Part shown: in pieces, positions 1 to 6,799 of the stretch
How positions within the stretch are numbered: position 1 is the stretch's first letter
Layout of the letters: each line of letters begins with the position of its first letter
DNA from: an uncultured Oscillospiraceae bacterium
Lineage (GTDB): Bacteria; Bacillota; Clostridia; Oscillospirales; Ruminococcaceae
DNA length: 8,029 bases
NCBI GenBank assembly: GCA_905212515.1
Contig: CAJMEU010000132.1
Coordinates: 1 to 8,029 of the forward strand
Direction of reading: 5' to 3'
Notes under the pieces: model-generated
Told to the model about the DNA's origin: nothing
Seen by the model: the letters and a program-made list of their open reading frames with translations, nothing else
The model's database searches: none
Position numbers and translations under genes: made by a program

Positions 1-1425
1 GTCCCCTTCGCCCTGCGGCAGATAAACCGCGGCGCGGGACTGTGCCTGTTCGCACAGGGCCGCGGATTTGCCGCCGAAGGCGACCTGGAAACCCTGCGGG
101 ACGCCGTGTTGCGCATGGTGGAGCCGGAGATCGCCATCGACAGCGAGGAGATTTTCTATCTGCACCGGGTGAAGGACGGCGAGGAGCTGTTTTTCCTGGT
201 AAACCCCACCGACGGGGCCGTGGATGCGCAGATCACGCTGTGCGGCCGTTTCGCGCCGGAATTGTGGGATCTGGAGAACGGCGGTATCACGCCCCTGCAT
301 TTGTACACGGTGGATGAAAAACAAACGACCTTTGCGATGCACTTTGAACCCTATGGCTCCGCGCTGATAAGCGCCGCGCCCTATACCGGCCAGCCCCATT
401 TGGAAGAGGCGAACTTCACCGTGCTGTCCTTTGACGGTAAAAACGTGCGCGGCTGCGGCGGCCCGCAGGAGAAGCGCGCCGTGGCCGTGTGCGACGGCGA
501 GCGGCAGGTTTGTACCATGTCGGTGCCCGGCGCCGCGCAGACGCTGGCGCTGCCGGCGCAGTGGGCGTTCGAAACAGACAAGCCGAACTGCATCCTGACA
601 GACGCCTATAAAATGCGTTATGTGGAGCCCGGTGAGGGCGCGGACGCCGCGCGGGAGATCTGCGCGCCAGACTATGATTTCGCCGGCTGGTATGATTTCA
701 AGATGGGAGCCTGGGAGATGCAGCTGCCCATGGAGCGGGACGAAAACACCTACCCCGTAGACCTTTGGTACGCCGCGCGCTTTGCGGCGGACTATGTGCC
801 AGCCGACGCGGTGCTGCTCGTCGACGGCTTTGCCGGCAGCGGCTGGCAGCTGTATGTGAACGGGGCTTGTGTGGACGGCCCCTTCACGCGCAGCTGGCTG
901 GACGCAGAGATCCGCCAGGTGCCGGTGGGCGCGCTGCTGCGCCGGGGCGAGAATACGGTCGCCGTCAAACTGACGGTCACGAAGAAAAGCGACGGTATGC
1001 TGGACCTGCTGAAGATCACCGGAAACTTCTGCGTGGAGCTGCACGGCGGCAAACCGGTCATCACTGCCCCCGGGCATCAGCTTCCCCTGGGCGATTGGAC
1101 GCAGCTGGGCTATCCCTATTATTCGGGCGCCGGCGTCTATACCGGCGCGTTCACCCTGCCGCCGCAGGCAGGGGAGTGCCGCGTGACGCTCACCGGTGAG
1201 GTGGGCGCCGATATCCTGGAGGCGTCAGCCAATGGCGGTGCGCTGCAAAAACGGCTCTGGCGTCCCTATGCTGTGGATTTGACACAGCAGGTGCATCCTG
1301 GTGAAAACAGTCTGCGGGTGCGCTGCGTCAATACGCTGGTAAACCTGCTGGAGGGCAAAACACAGGCATCCGGCGTGCGGCGGCTGCAGCTGCAGGCACA
1401 GCCCGTATTCACCATGGAGTTTTAA
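1..1425 (+). CDS. C-terminal part of a GH106-like (alpha-L-rhamnosidase-type) glycoside hydrolase, 5' end outside window
   Basis: The frame is open from base 1 to a TAA at 1423-1425, giving 474 visible residues; the start and catalytic region lie upstream. Near residues 50-110 is the pattern seen in the C-terminal part of GH106-like hydrolases: IFYLHR, then FFLVNP, a PELWD segment (W89, D90) followed by NGGITPL, and a strand ending in YGSALI. Residues of about 250-350 form a beta-sandwich of sugar-binding type (GWQLYVNG, then GENTVAVKL). A second such module follows at about 364-455 (YYSGAGVYTGAF, then a GENSLRVR strand). This GH2/GH106-like jelly-roll architecture normally supports a TIM-barrel glycosidase. 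No signal peptide can be judged because the N terminus is missing. The likely role is removal of a terminal deoxysugar or similar residue from a plant or host glycoside. The family call is from remembered pattern, so another large GH2-like family is possible. It lies 43 bp before the nucleoside hydrolase gene, consistent with one operon. Confidence 0.62.
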   Translation, partial: VPFALRQINRGAGLCLFAQGRGFAAEGDLETLRDAVLRMVEPEIAIDSEEIFYLHRVKDGEELFFLVNPTDGAVDAQITLCGRFAPELWDLENGGITPLHLYTVDEKQTTFAMHFEPYGSALISAAPYTGQPHLEEANFTVLSFDGKNVRGCGGPQEKRAVAVCDGERQVCTMSVPGAAQTLALPAQWAFETDKPNCILTDAYKMRYVEPGEGADAAREICAPDYDFAGWYDFKMGAWEMQLPMERDENTYPVDLWYAARFAADYVPADAVLLVDGFAGSGWQLYVNGACVDGPFTRSWLDAEIRQVPVGALLRRGENTVAVKLTVTKKSDGMLDLLKITGNFCVELHGGKPVITAPGHQLPLGDWTQLGYPYYSGAGVYTGAFTLPPQAGECRVTLTGEVGADILEASANGGALQKRLWRPYAVDLTQQVHPGENSLRVRCVNTLVNLLEGKTQASGVRRLQLQAQPVFTMEF

Positions 1426-1453
1426 GACGGCGGACTGGACGCGTCGTGCCTGG

Positions 1454-1459
1454 AAAGGA
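1454..1459 (+). promoter_or_regulatory. Ribosome binding site for the TTG-started nucleoside hydrolase
   Basis: AAAGGA lies 9 bases before the TTG at 1469. It supports TTG over the tandem ATGs at 1459 and 1462: the 1459 frame gives an unrelated peptide, and neither ATG is in the 1469 frame. Confidence 0.6.
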
Positions 1460-1468
1460 TGATGGATT

Positions 1469-2335
1469 TTGGAAAAGATCAAGCTGTTTATCGACACCGA
1501 CATGGGCGGCGATGTGGACGACGCCCTGGCGCTGACGGCGGCCCTGCGCTGCCCGGGTATCCAGGTGGTGGGATTGTCCACGGTCTACCTGCGGCCCCAG
1601 TGGCGCGCGCAGGTGGCGTGCAATATCCTGGGGCGCTGCGGCGCGCCGGAAGTGCCGGTGGCAGCCGGCTGCGGCGCGCCCATCGCCGGTGCGTGGGACG
1701 AGCGATACATTCATGACACGGGCGTTCTGCCCGAAACGCCCTGTGCCCTCAGCCCGCTGCACGGCAGCGACCTGCTGCTGCAGGCCGCCCGTGAAAACCC
1801 GGGGCTCGCCATTTTGGCCATCGGCCCGCTGACGAATCTGGCGCTTGCCCTGATGAAGGATGCCGGGGCCCTGCGCGGATGTACGCTGTACATCATGGGC
1901 GGCAGGCTGTTCAATGCCCGGCCGGAGTGGAACATTTTATGCGACCCGGAGGCGGCGGACATCGTGCTGCGCTCCGGCCTTGAGATTGCGCTGGTGCCCT
2001 TTGACGTCACCAGCCTCTGCCAGTTTTCCCAGGCGGAGGTGGACGTCTTCGAGGGGACAGAGTACCGCGGCCTTCTGCGCGGCATGATGAACGCCTTCAC
2101 AGAGAAATTCGGCTTTTTGCCCATGATGCACGACCCCATGGCCCTGGCCATGTTAGCCGCTCCGCAGCTGTTCACCTTTGAACGGCGGCGCATCGCCGTA
2201 GAGACGCGCGGCGTTTTAACGCGCGGTACCCTGGTGGACTATGGCCCGGATGAAAACGGCAATGTGCGCGCCGCCGTTGCGGCGGACCAGGCGGCGTTCC
2301 GGGCGTGGATCAAAAATCTTTTGATGCAGGGCTGA
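1469..2335 (+). CDS. Nucleoside hydrolase (IUNH superfamily)
   Basis: This 288-residue protein fits the usual family length (about 300). Members cleave the N-glycosidic bond of ribonucleosides, giving base and ribose, using Ca2+ held by an Asp cluster. The N-terminal metal motif is present as DTDMGGDVDDALAL (residues 9-22), one or two residues longer than the common DTDPGxDD form. Further family blocks are IGPLTN (118-123), MGG before a short loop to PEWN (N155), DPEAAD from D159, PFDVT, and HDP with D222, the C-terminal metal ligand. The TTG start is chosen because the metal motif begins at residue 9 and the first in-frame ATG (1502) would delete part of it. The gene sits 48 bp before the GH4 gene. 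It is probably cytoplasmic, since no signal peptide is visible. The base specificity motif cannot be assigned, and in this glycoside operon the substrate may be a ribosylated metabolite rather than a canonical nucleoside. Confidence 0.88.
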   Translation: MEKIKLFIDTDMGGDVDDALALTAALRCPGIQVVGLSTVYLRPQWRAQVACNILGRCGAPEVPVAAGCGAPIAGAWDERYIHDTGVLPETPCALSPLHGSDLLLQAARENPGLAILAIGPLTNLALALMKDAGALRGCTLYIMGGRLFNARPEWNILCDPEAADIVLRSGLEIALVPFDVTSLCQFSQAEVDVFEGTEYRGLLRGMMNAFTEKFGFLPMMHDPMALAMLAAPQLFTFERRRIAVETRGVLTRGTLVDYGPDENGNVRAAVAADQAAFRAWIKNLLMQG

Positions 2336-2370
2336 CGCCGCATCCGCGGCAGGCCTCACTTGATCGAGAA

Positions 2371-2376
2371 AGAGGG
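2371..2376 (+). promoter_or_regulatory. Ribosome binding site for the GH4 gene
   Basis: AGAGGG lies 7 bases before ATG 2384. This favours that ATG over an in-frame TTG at 2360, which would add eight residues ahead of the Rossmann glycine motif and has no clear ribosome binding site. Confidence 0.6.
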
Positions 2377-2383
2377 TATTTTT

Positions 2384-3784
2384 ATGAAACTTGCGCTTAT
2401 CGGCGGCGGCAGTGTCCGCACCTTTTACTTTGTGGAGTCGCTACTCAAATTCTGCGAACGGCTGCAGATCACCGAGCTCAGCGTCATGGACAACGATCCC
2501 GTGAAGCTGGAGATTTTCGGCGGTTTCGCCGTTTATCTGGCACAGCACAGTGACGCAAAGCTCAGTGTGGATCTCACCGGCGATTTGAAAGCCGCCGTGA
2601 AGGACGCGGACTTTGTGGTGACGACCATCCGCGCGGGCCAGGACGGGATGCGCTGCAAAGACGAGCGCATCGCCCTCAGCCACGGCCTCATCGGGCAAGA
2701 GACCACGGGCGCGGGCGGCTATTCTTACGCCACGCGGTCCATCCCCGCTATGCTGGAGATTTGCAAAACCATCAAGGAGTACGCCAAACCCGGCGTCATC
2801 ACCTTTAACTTTACCAATCCCTCTGGCCTTGTCACCCAGGCCATGCACGACGCGGGGTATGAGGTCATCGGCATCTGTGACAATGCCACGGGCATCAAAA
2901 TGGATCTCTCGAAGGCGCTGCACGTAGGCGCGGGTGATTTGTACCTGCGGGTGTACGGCCTGAACCACCTCTCCTGGGCGGACCGGGTGGAGATCGGCGG
3001 CCGCGACATCCTGCCCCAGCTGCTGCAGCGGGAAAAGTTTGTGGAAAATTTCCACCAGTTCGCCTATTTTGACAAAGATCTGGTGCGCACCATCGGCAAG
3101 ATCCCCAACGGCTACCTGTATTATTTCTATCACCGAGAGCGCGCGCTGGCCAATATCCAGGCATCTTCCGCCTCCCGCGGCGAGGCTATCCACGCCATCA
3201 ACGAGCGCATGATGGCCGAACTGACAAAAATGGACGTGCATACGCAGGCGAAAGAGATGATCGAGATCTATCACCGCTATATGCACGAACGCGAGGGCAG
3301 TTATATGCAGATGGAGACGGGGGGCCTCCGGCATCCGGCAGCCATCGATGTACGTGAACTGGGTATCCCGGAACTGGATGCCGCACACGAGAGCCAGGAG
3401 ATCTACGAGGGGTATGCGGGCGTGGCCTTCAATTATATCGAGAGCGTCGTGCACGATAAGCCCATCGACCTGGCCCTCTGTGTACCCAACAAGGGCGCCA
3501 TCGCCGGCCTGGAGGATGACGATGTGGTGGAAGTGACGTGCATCGTGGACAAAAACGGAGCGCGGCCTGTCCAAATCGGCGCCATGCCCGAGGACGAATA
3601 CCTGCTGACACGCCTCATCAAGCGCTATGAGAAGCTGACCGTGGCCGCTGTGCGCGAACGTTCGCTGGAATTGGGTACATTGGCCTTGATGCAGCACCCG
3701 CTGGTGGGAAGCTATTCGCTGGCAAAACAGCTGGTGAAGGAGTACGCGGCCGTCAACGAGCCTTATACCGGCACCTGGAGGTGA
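2384..3784 (+). CDS. Glycoside hydrolase family 4 (6-phospho-glycosidase-like, NAD- and metal-dependent)
   Basis: The 466-residue protein matches GH4 length (about 430-470). GH4 enzymes use NAD and a divalent metal, usually Mn2+, in a redox-elimination mechanism with transient oxidation at C3; many act on 6-phosphorylated disaccharides from PTS uptake. The N terminus has the dinucleotide-binding GGGS (residues 7-10, MKLALIGGGS). NFTNPSG follows at 142-148. The metal-binding Cys is in ICDNA (C165), and the second ligand is His in GLNHLSW (H195). The Cys motif reads CDNA; known subgroups carry CNxP, CDMP, CHSV or CHEV, so the specificity (alpha or beta, phosphorylated or not) is open. The CD pair is nearest to the CDMP of 6-phospho-alpha-glucosidases. 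The ATG at 2384 is the chosen start. Its stop is four bases from the kinase GTG, so translation is probably coupled. No PTS gene is present, so any phosphate would have to come from a kinase. Confidence 0.9.
   Translation: MKLALIGGGSVRTFYFVESLLKFCERLQITELSVMDNDPVKLEIFGGFAVYLAQHSDAKLSVDLTGDLKAAVKDADFVVTTIRAGQDGMRCKDERIALSHGLIGQETTGAGGYSYATRSIPAMLEICKTIKEYAKPGVITFNFTNPSGLVTQAMHDAGYEVIGICDNATGIKMDLSKALHVGAGDLYLRVYGLNHLSWADRVEIGGRDILPQLLQREKFVENFHQFAYFDKDLVRTIGKIPNGYLYYFYHRERALANIQASSASRGEAIHAINERMMAELTKMDVHTQAKEMIEIYHRYMHEREGSYMQMETGGLRHPAAIDVRELGIPELDAAHESQEIYEGYAGVAFNYIESVVHDKPIDLALCVPNKGAIAGLEDDDVVEVTCIVDKNGARPVQIGAMPEDEYLLTRLIKRYEKLTVAAVRERSLELGTLALMQHPLVGSYSLAKQLVKEYAAVNEPYTGTWR
3777..3784 (+). 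promoter_or_regulatory. Ribosome binding site of the PfkB kinase, overlapping the GH4 stop
   Basis: GGAGGTGA is a full-length anti-16S match that includes the GH4 stop codon TGA. The GGAGG core lies 7 bases before GTG 3789. It supports the GTG start and translational coupling of the two genes. Confidence 0.7.
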
Positions 3785-3788
3785 AGCC

Positions 3789-4700
3789 GTGTTCGACGTA
3801 TTGTGTGTGAGCGACTGCTGCTGCGACCTGATCTTCAAAGGTCTGGCCCGTGTGCCTGCGCCGGGCACGGAGGAATACTGCGAGGCCCTGTACATGAAGG
3901 CGGGCGGCGGCGCCAACACGCCCATGGGCTTGGCAAGGCTGGGATGTGCCACGGCCTACGCCACTGCCTTGGGGGACGACGCCATGGGCGCGCAGGTGCG
4001 CGCGGACATGGCGTCAGCGGGTGTCGCGCCGGACTATTTCCAACAAGCGCCCGACGCGCGCACCTGGGTCAGTGCCGTGCTCTCCACGCCCGGGGACCGG
4101 GCGTTTGCCTCTTTTGCCGGCCAGGGCGTGAGCTGTACCCGCGCGCAGTTGGAGCAGATGGTGCGCGGCGCACGCTGGGTGCATACCTACACCTATTATT
4201 GTGAAAAATTTCCCGTTCTGCCGCAAATCTGCCGGGAGATGGGCATCCCGCTCTCGCTGGATGCCACGTTCGGTGAAGGGAAAACGCTGGAGGATGCCCG
4301 CGCCCTTCTGGTTAGGGCGACGCTGTTCACCCCCAACGACGTGGAGGCCTGCGCGCTGACAGGGGAACAGGACCCCCGCGCGGCGCTGGAAAAGCTGGCC
4401 GATGTCTGCCCCAATGTGGTGGTGACGATGGGCAGCAAAGGTTGTATCGCCGCCCTGGGAGACGAACGTCTGCGGGCCCTGCCGCCGCAGGTGGAAGCGG
4501 TGGACGCCAACGGCGCCGGCGACTTGTTCAACGCGGGGCTGCTGGCAGCGCGGCTGGCAGGGCGGGATGCGGCCGGGCAGTTGCGCCTGGCCGCGGCATC
4601 GGGCGCGCTGGCCGTCACCTACGCGGGCGGCATGGATGCGCGCTATACCCGCGAAAAAGTAGAAGCCCTGGCCGCCGCCGTCACCGTGGAGCGGCTGTAA
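3789..4700 (+). CDS. PfkB-family carbohydrate or nucleoside kinase
   Basis: The 303-residue protein is the normal size for the ribokinase/PfkB family, which transfers the ATP gamma-phosphate to a sugar or nucleoside hydroxyl in the cytoplasm. The N-terminal PfkB signature is seen as AGGGANTPMGLARLG (38-52) followed by ATALGDDAMG. A TMGSKG loop (213-218) fits nucleotide binding. The C-terminal signature is DANGAGDLFNAG (239-250), with D245 the expected catalytic base; the usual form is DTTGAGDxFxAG, so AN replaces TT. The start region carries DCCCD (residues 9-13), where most relatives have a G-x-x-x-D segment. GTG is chosen because of the strong ribosome binding site overlapping the previous stop. 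Next to a nucleoside hydrolase, phosphorylation of freed ribose is plausible; alternatively it supplies a 6-phospho substrate for the GH4 enzyme. Sequence does not separate ribokinase, fructokinase and adenosine kinase types. Confidence 0.88.
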   Translation: MFDVLCVSDCCCDLIFKGLARVPAPGTEEYCEALYMKAGGGANTPMGLARLGCATAYATALGDDAMGAQVRADMASAGVAPDYFQQAPDARTWVSAVLSTPGDRAFASFAGQGVSCTRAQLEQMVRGARWVHTYTYYCEKFPVLPQICREMGIPLSLDATFGEGKTLEDARALLVRATLFTPNDVEACALTGEQDPRAALEKLADVCPNVVVTMGSKGCIAALGDERLRALPPQVEAVDANGAGDLFNAGLLAARLAGRDAAGQLRLAAASGALAVTYAGGMDARYTREKVEALAAAVTVERL

Positions 4701-4758
4701 AACGGCTGGGAGAAACGCAAAAGCACGTCTGCGTGCAAATGGATGCGCAGGCGATTGG

Positions 4759-4765
4759 AAAGGAG
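4759..4765 (+). promoter_or_regulatory. Ribosome binding site selecting the amidohydrolase start
   Basis: AAAGGAG lies 9 bases before ATG 4775. An in-frame ATG at 4739 lacks a good upstream site and would add twelve residues. Confidence 0.65.
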
Positions 4766-4774
4766 CTGGCACTT

Positions 4775-5827
4775 ATGGAGGCATACAGCGGCAAGATCAT
4801 CGACGCCCACGTGCATGTATTCGGAAAAGGAACACAAGGCGTGCGCGACATGTTGGCATTTGAAAAAGAGCAGGGGTACGAGGCCTGCAATTACCTGAGC
4901 TGTGAGTGCATGGGCGACGCGGCCCAAAACGCATTGGGCATTTACCTCAAGCTATGCGCACCGGAAAACTTTGCCTTTGGCGGCCTGACTTATCGCTGCG
5001 ACTGCGATTTCGCGGCCGAGATGGACGCGCTGTGGGACATCGGGTTTGACGGCATAAAAATGGTGGAGGATAAGCCCACTTTGCGCAAGCAGCTGGGCGT
5101 GCCCTTCAACGACCGGCGCTATGACGGCTTTTATGCTAAGCTGGAGGAAAAGCAGATCCCGCTTTTGGCCCACGTGGCGGACCCGGAGGAGTGCTGGGAC
5201 AAAGATCTGATCCCCGATTGGGCTTTCGCGGCCGGTTATTTCTATGGCGACGGCACCTATGTGGAGAAAGAGACCCTGTACACGGAAGTGGAGGACGTGC
5301 TTACCCGCTTCCCGGGCCTTCGCATCATCCTGGCCCACTGCTTCTTCATGTCCGCCGACCTCGAACGGCTGGACGCCCTGATGCAGCGCCACCCGAACGT
5401 TTGCTTGGATATTGTGTCAGGTACGGAGATGTACTGGAATTTCGGCAGGCGGCCGGACGACTGGCGCGCCCTTTTCCTGAAATATCAGGATCGCATCATC
5501 TACGGCACGGATAACATGAACCTGTACGATGCGCGCGAGATCGAAAATGCGCGTATTACCAACGATCTGCAGCGCCGCTATTTGACGCGCACGCGCCCAG
5601 TCCACGCCTGGGACAAAGTTACCCAGGGCATTGCGCTGCCGCAGGAGGTGCTGGAAAAGATCCTGCGCGGCAATTTCCTGCGGCTTACCGGCGGTGCCCC
5701 GCGCCCGCTGAACCGCGCCGCCGCCGCCCGGTATCTGCGGGCCCGGCTGGAAAACAAGGCCCTGGCGTTGACGGAGGAAGAGCGTGCTGTCACCGCCGAA
5801 GTTCTGACGCTGCTGGCAGATGGCTGA
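4775..5827 (+). CDS. Amidohydro_2-type metal-dependent hydrolase (TIM barrel)
   Basis: This is a 350-residue protein in the frame that begins far upstream at 4442; that upstream part lies over the kinase gene and is a shadow. The start at 4775 gives MEAYSGKIIDAHVHVFG with the HxH metal pair at H12 and H14. A strand ending GIKM (K95) is conserved in the family. Further likely ligands or active-site residues are H133 (LLAHVADPEE), H188 (IILAHCFF) and D246 (IIYGTDN). This His-His-His-His-Asp order is typical of Amidohydro_2 enzymes such as lactonases, decarboxylases and related ring-opening hydrolases. The likely reaction is hydrolysis or decarboxylation with one divalent metal, in the cytoplasm. 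A sugar-lactonase-like role beside glycosidases is an attractive guess; the precise substrate is unknown. Its last eight bases overlap the start of the transporter gene, which suggests coupled expression. Confidence 0.85.
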   Translation: MEAYSGKIIDAHVHVFGKGTQGVRDMLAFEKEQGYEACNYLSCECMGDAAQNALGIYLKLCAPENFAFGGLTYRCDCDFAAEMDALWDIGFDGIKMVEDKPTLRKQLGVPFNDRRYDGFYAKLEEKQIPLLAHVADPEECWDKDLIPDWAFAAGYFYGDGTYVEKETLYTEVEDVLTRFPGLRIILAHCFFMSADLERLDALMQRHPNVCLDIVSGTEMYWNFGRRPDDWRALFLKYQDRIIYGTDNMNLYDAREIENARITNDLQRRYLTRTRPVHAWDKVTQGIALPQEVLEKILRGNFLRLTGGAPRPLNRAAAARYLRARLENKALALTEEERAVTAEVLTLLADG

Positions 5828-6740
5828 CCGGCAGCGCGGGCAAGGCGTGCTGAACACCCCCTATCTGCTGATGGGTATTCAGTTGGTGCTGTGGGGCAGC
5901 TATGCCGCTGTCAGCAAACTGGTGCTGGGCAGTATGGCGGTGTGGCCCTTCCAGTGCTACAGCTTCGGCATCGCCTTGGCGGCGCTGGCCGTGCCCTATT
6001 TTGCCAAAGGCGGCTGGAGCCGCTTGCGCAAACTGGGGGCAAAAAAACTGCTTTGCCTGTGCGCGATTGCGGTGCCGTCCTTTTTGTATTACTTTTTTTA
6101 CGCCACTGCGCTCTCCCTGACGGGCGCCGTGGAAGCGTCGGTGCTGAATTATACCTTCCCGGTTTTTGTGTTGCTGCTGGCCTGGCCCGTGTGCGGCGAG
6201 AGGCCGGCACCCCGCGGCGTGCTGGCGGTGCTGCTGGGGCTGGCGGGCGCGGTGATCGTCCTGCTGGGCGGCGGCGGGGGATTGGGCGGTTTTGTCAACG
6301 CCGGGGCCCTGTGCGCGCTGTGCGGGGCGGTGTGCTGGGGGCTGTTCTCCAACTTGGGGCGGCGTGCCCCGGCAGACGCACAGACGGCGAACCTTATTTA
6401 CATGGGCGTGGGATTTTTGCTCTCGCTGTGCGGCATGCTGGCCTTTTCACAGTTCGAAGCCCCGGTGGGCGGCGATCTGCTGTGCCTTGTGTGGAACGGA
6501 GTGTTCAGCTTGGCGGCCGGGTATTGGGTCTGGTTCCGCGTGCTGGACGTGGCGCCGGCGGCCTTGGCGGCAAACCTCTCGTTCATCACCCCTTTCGCCA
6601 ATCTGCTGTTCATCGCCTGCCTGCTGCACGAACCCATCCGCTGGCAGCATTGGGCAGGGCTTGCCGTCATCCTGCTGGGCGTGCTGCTGCAGGCGCTGCC
6701 CACAGGGCGTGGTACAGCCCAAAGGGCAGGACAGAAGTGA
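5820..6740 (+). CDS. EamA/DMT-family transporter
   Basis: The 306-residue protein is very hydrophobic, with about ten membrane segments. Examples are a first helix in YLLMGIQLVLWGSYAAV, a fifth after GERPAPRG (VLAVLLGLAGAVIVLLG), an eighth around GYWVWFRVLDV, and a last helix in WAGLAVILLGVLLQA. The tandem EamA halves are visible: each ends in an acidic cap (CGERPAPRG and HEPIRWQH) before a final helix, as is usual. The family moves small metabolites, amino acids or nucleobase-like compounds across the inner membrane; import versus export cannot be told here. ATG 5820 has no clear ribosome binding site and overlaps the preceding gene by 8 bases, so translation is probably reinitiated from it. 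It is the only transporter in the window, so it is a candidate for moving the pathway's substrate or a released aglycone. Confidence 0.88.
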   Translation: MADRQRGQGVLNTPYLLMGIQLVLWGSYAAVSKLVLGSMAVWPFQCYSFGIALAALAVPYFAKGGWSRLRKLGAKKLLCLCAIAVPSFLYYFFYATALSLTGAVEASVLNYTFPVFVLLLAWPVCGERPAPRGVLAVLLGLAGAVIVLLGGGGGLGGFVNAGALCALCGAVCWGLFSNLGRRAPADAQTANLIYMGVGFLLSLCGMLAFSQFEAPVGGDLLCLVWNGVFSLAAGYWVWFRVLDVAPAALAANLSFITPFANLLFIACLLHEPIRWQHWAGLAVILLGVLLQALPTGRGTAQRAGQK

Positions 6741-6753
6741 GTAAACTTTATCG

Positions 6754-6780
6754 GCCGGCGTGAAAACGCCGGCTTATTTT
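6754..6780 (+). terminator. Hairpin with short T-rich tail, possible weak terminator or processing site
   Basis: A 7 bp GC-only stem (GCCGGCG / CGCCGGC) with a 6-base loop TGAAAA is followed by TTATTTT. The tail is interrupted, so termination may be partial. It lies between the transporter stop and the GH31 ribosome binding site, and may end the upstream unit or set a lower level of GH31. Confidence 0.6.
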
Positions 6781-6785
6781 GAAAA

Positions 6786-6791
6786 AAGGAG
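6786..6791 (+). promoter_or_regulatory. Ribosome binding site of the GH31 gene
   Basis: AAGGAG in an A-rich stretch lies 8 bases before ATG 6800. The site is immediately downstream of the hairpin tail, leaving no room for a promoter between the two. Confidence 0.65.
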
Positions 6792-6799
6792 AAAATACT

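Noticed and set aside
2337..2350. Small hairpin GCCGC-ATCC-GCGGC after the nucleoside hydrolase stop
   Set aside because: The stem is only 5 bp, has no T-run after it, and lies within an apparent operon, so it is not a credible terminator.
2441..3952. A 503-codon open frame on the minus strand, antisense to GH4 and the start of the kinase gene
   Set aside because: It has no recognised motif, is rich in residues expected from reading a GC-rich gene backwards, and the plus-strand GH4 has all its family motifs.
4723..4736. Inverted repeat GCACG-TCTG-CGTGC before the amidohydrolase
   Set aside because: Too short for an operator or terminator call and lacking a T tail; expected by chance at this GC content.
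4442..4774. Upstream extension of the amidohydrolase frame, overlapping the kinase gene
   Set aside because: The extension is arginine- and glycine-rich shadow sequence over the PfkB C-terminal signature; the strong ribosome binding site and HxH motif place the start at 4775.
5891..6763. A 290-codon plus-strand frame over the transporter gene
   Set aside because: It is arginine- and glycine-rich with no hydrophobic helix pattern, while the overlapping frame is a full ten-helix DMT protein.
6761..6774. Partial match to a catabolite-response (cre) element, TGAAAACG...
   Set aside because: Only the left half matches the consensus; the right half is the hairpin arm and has three mismatches.
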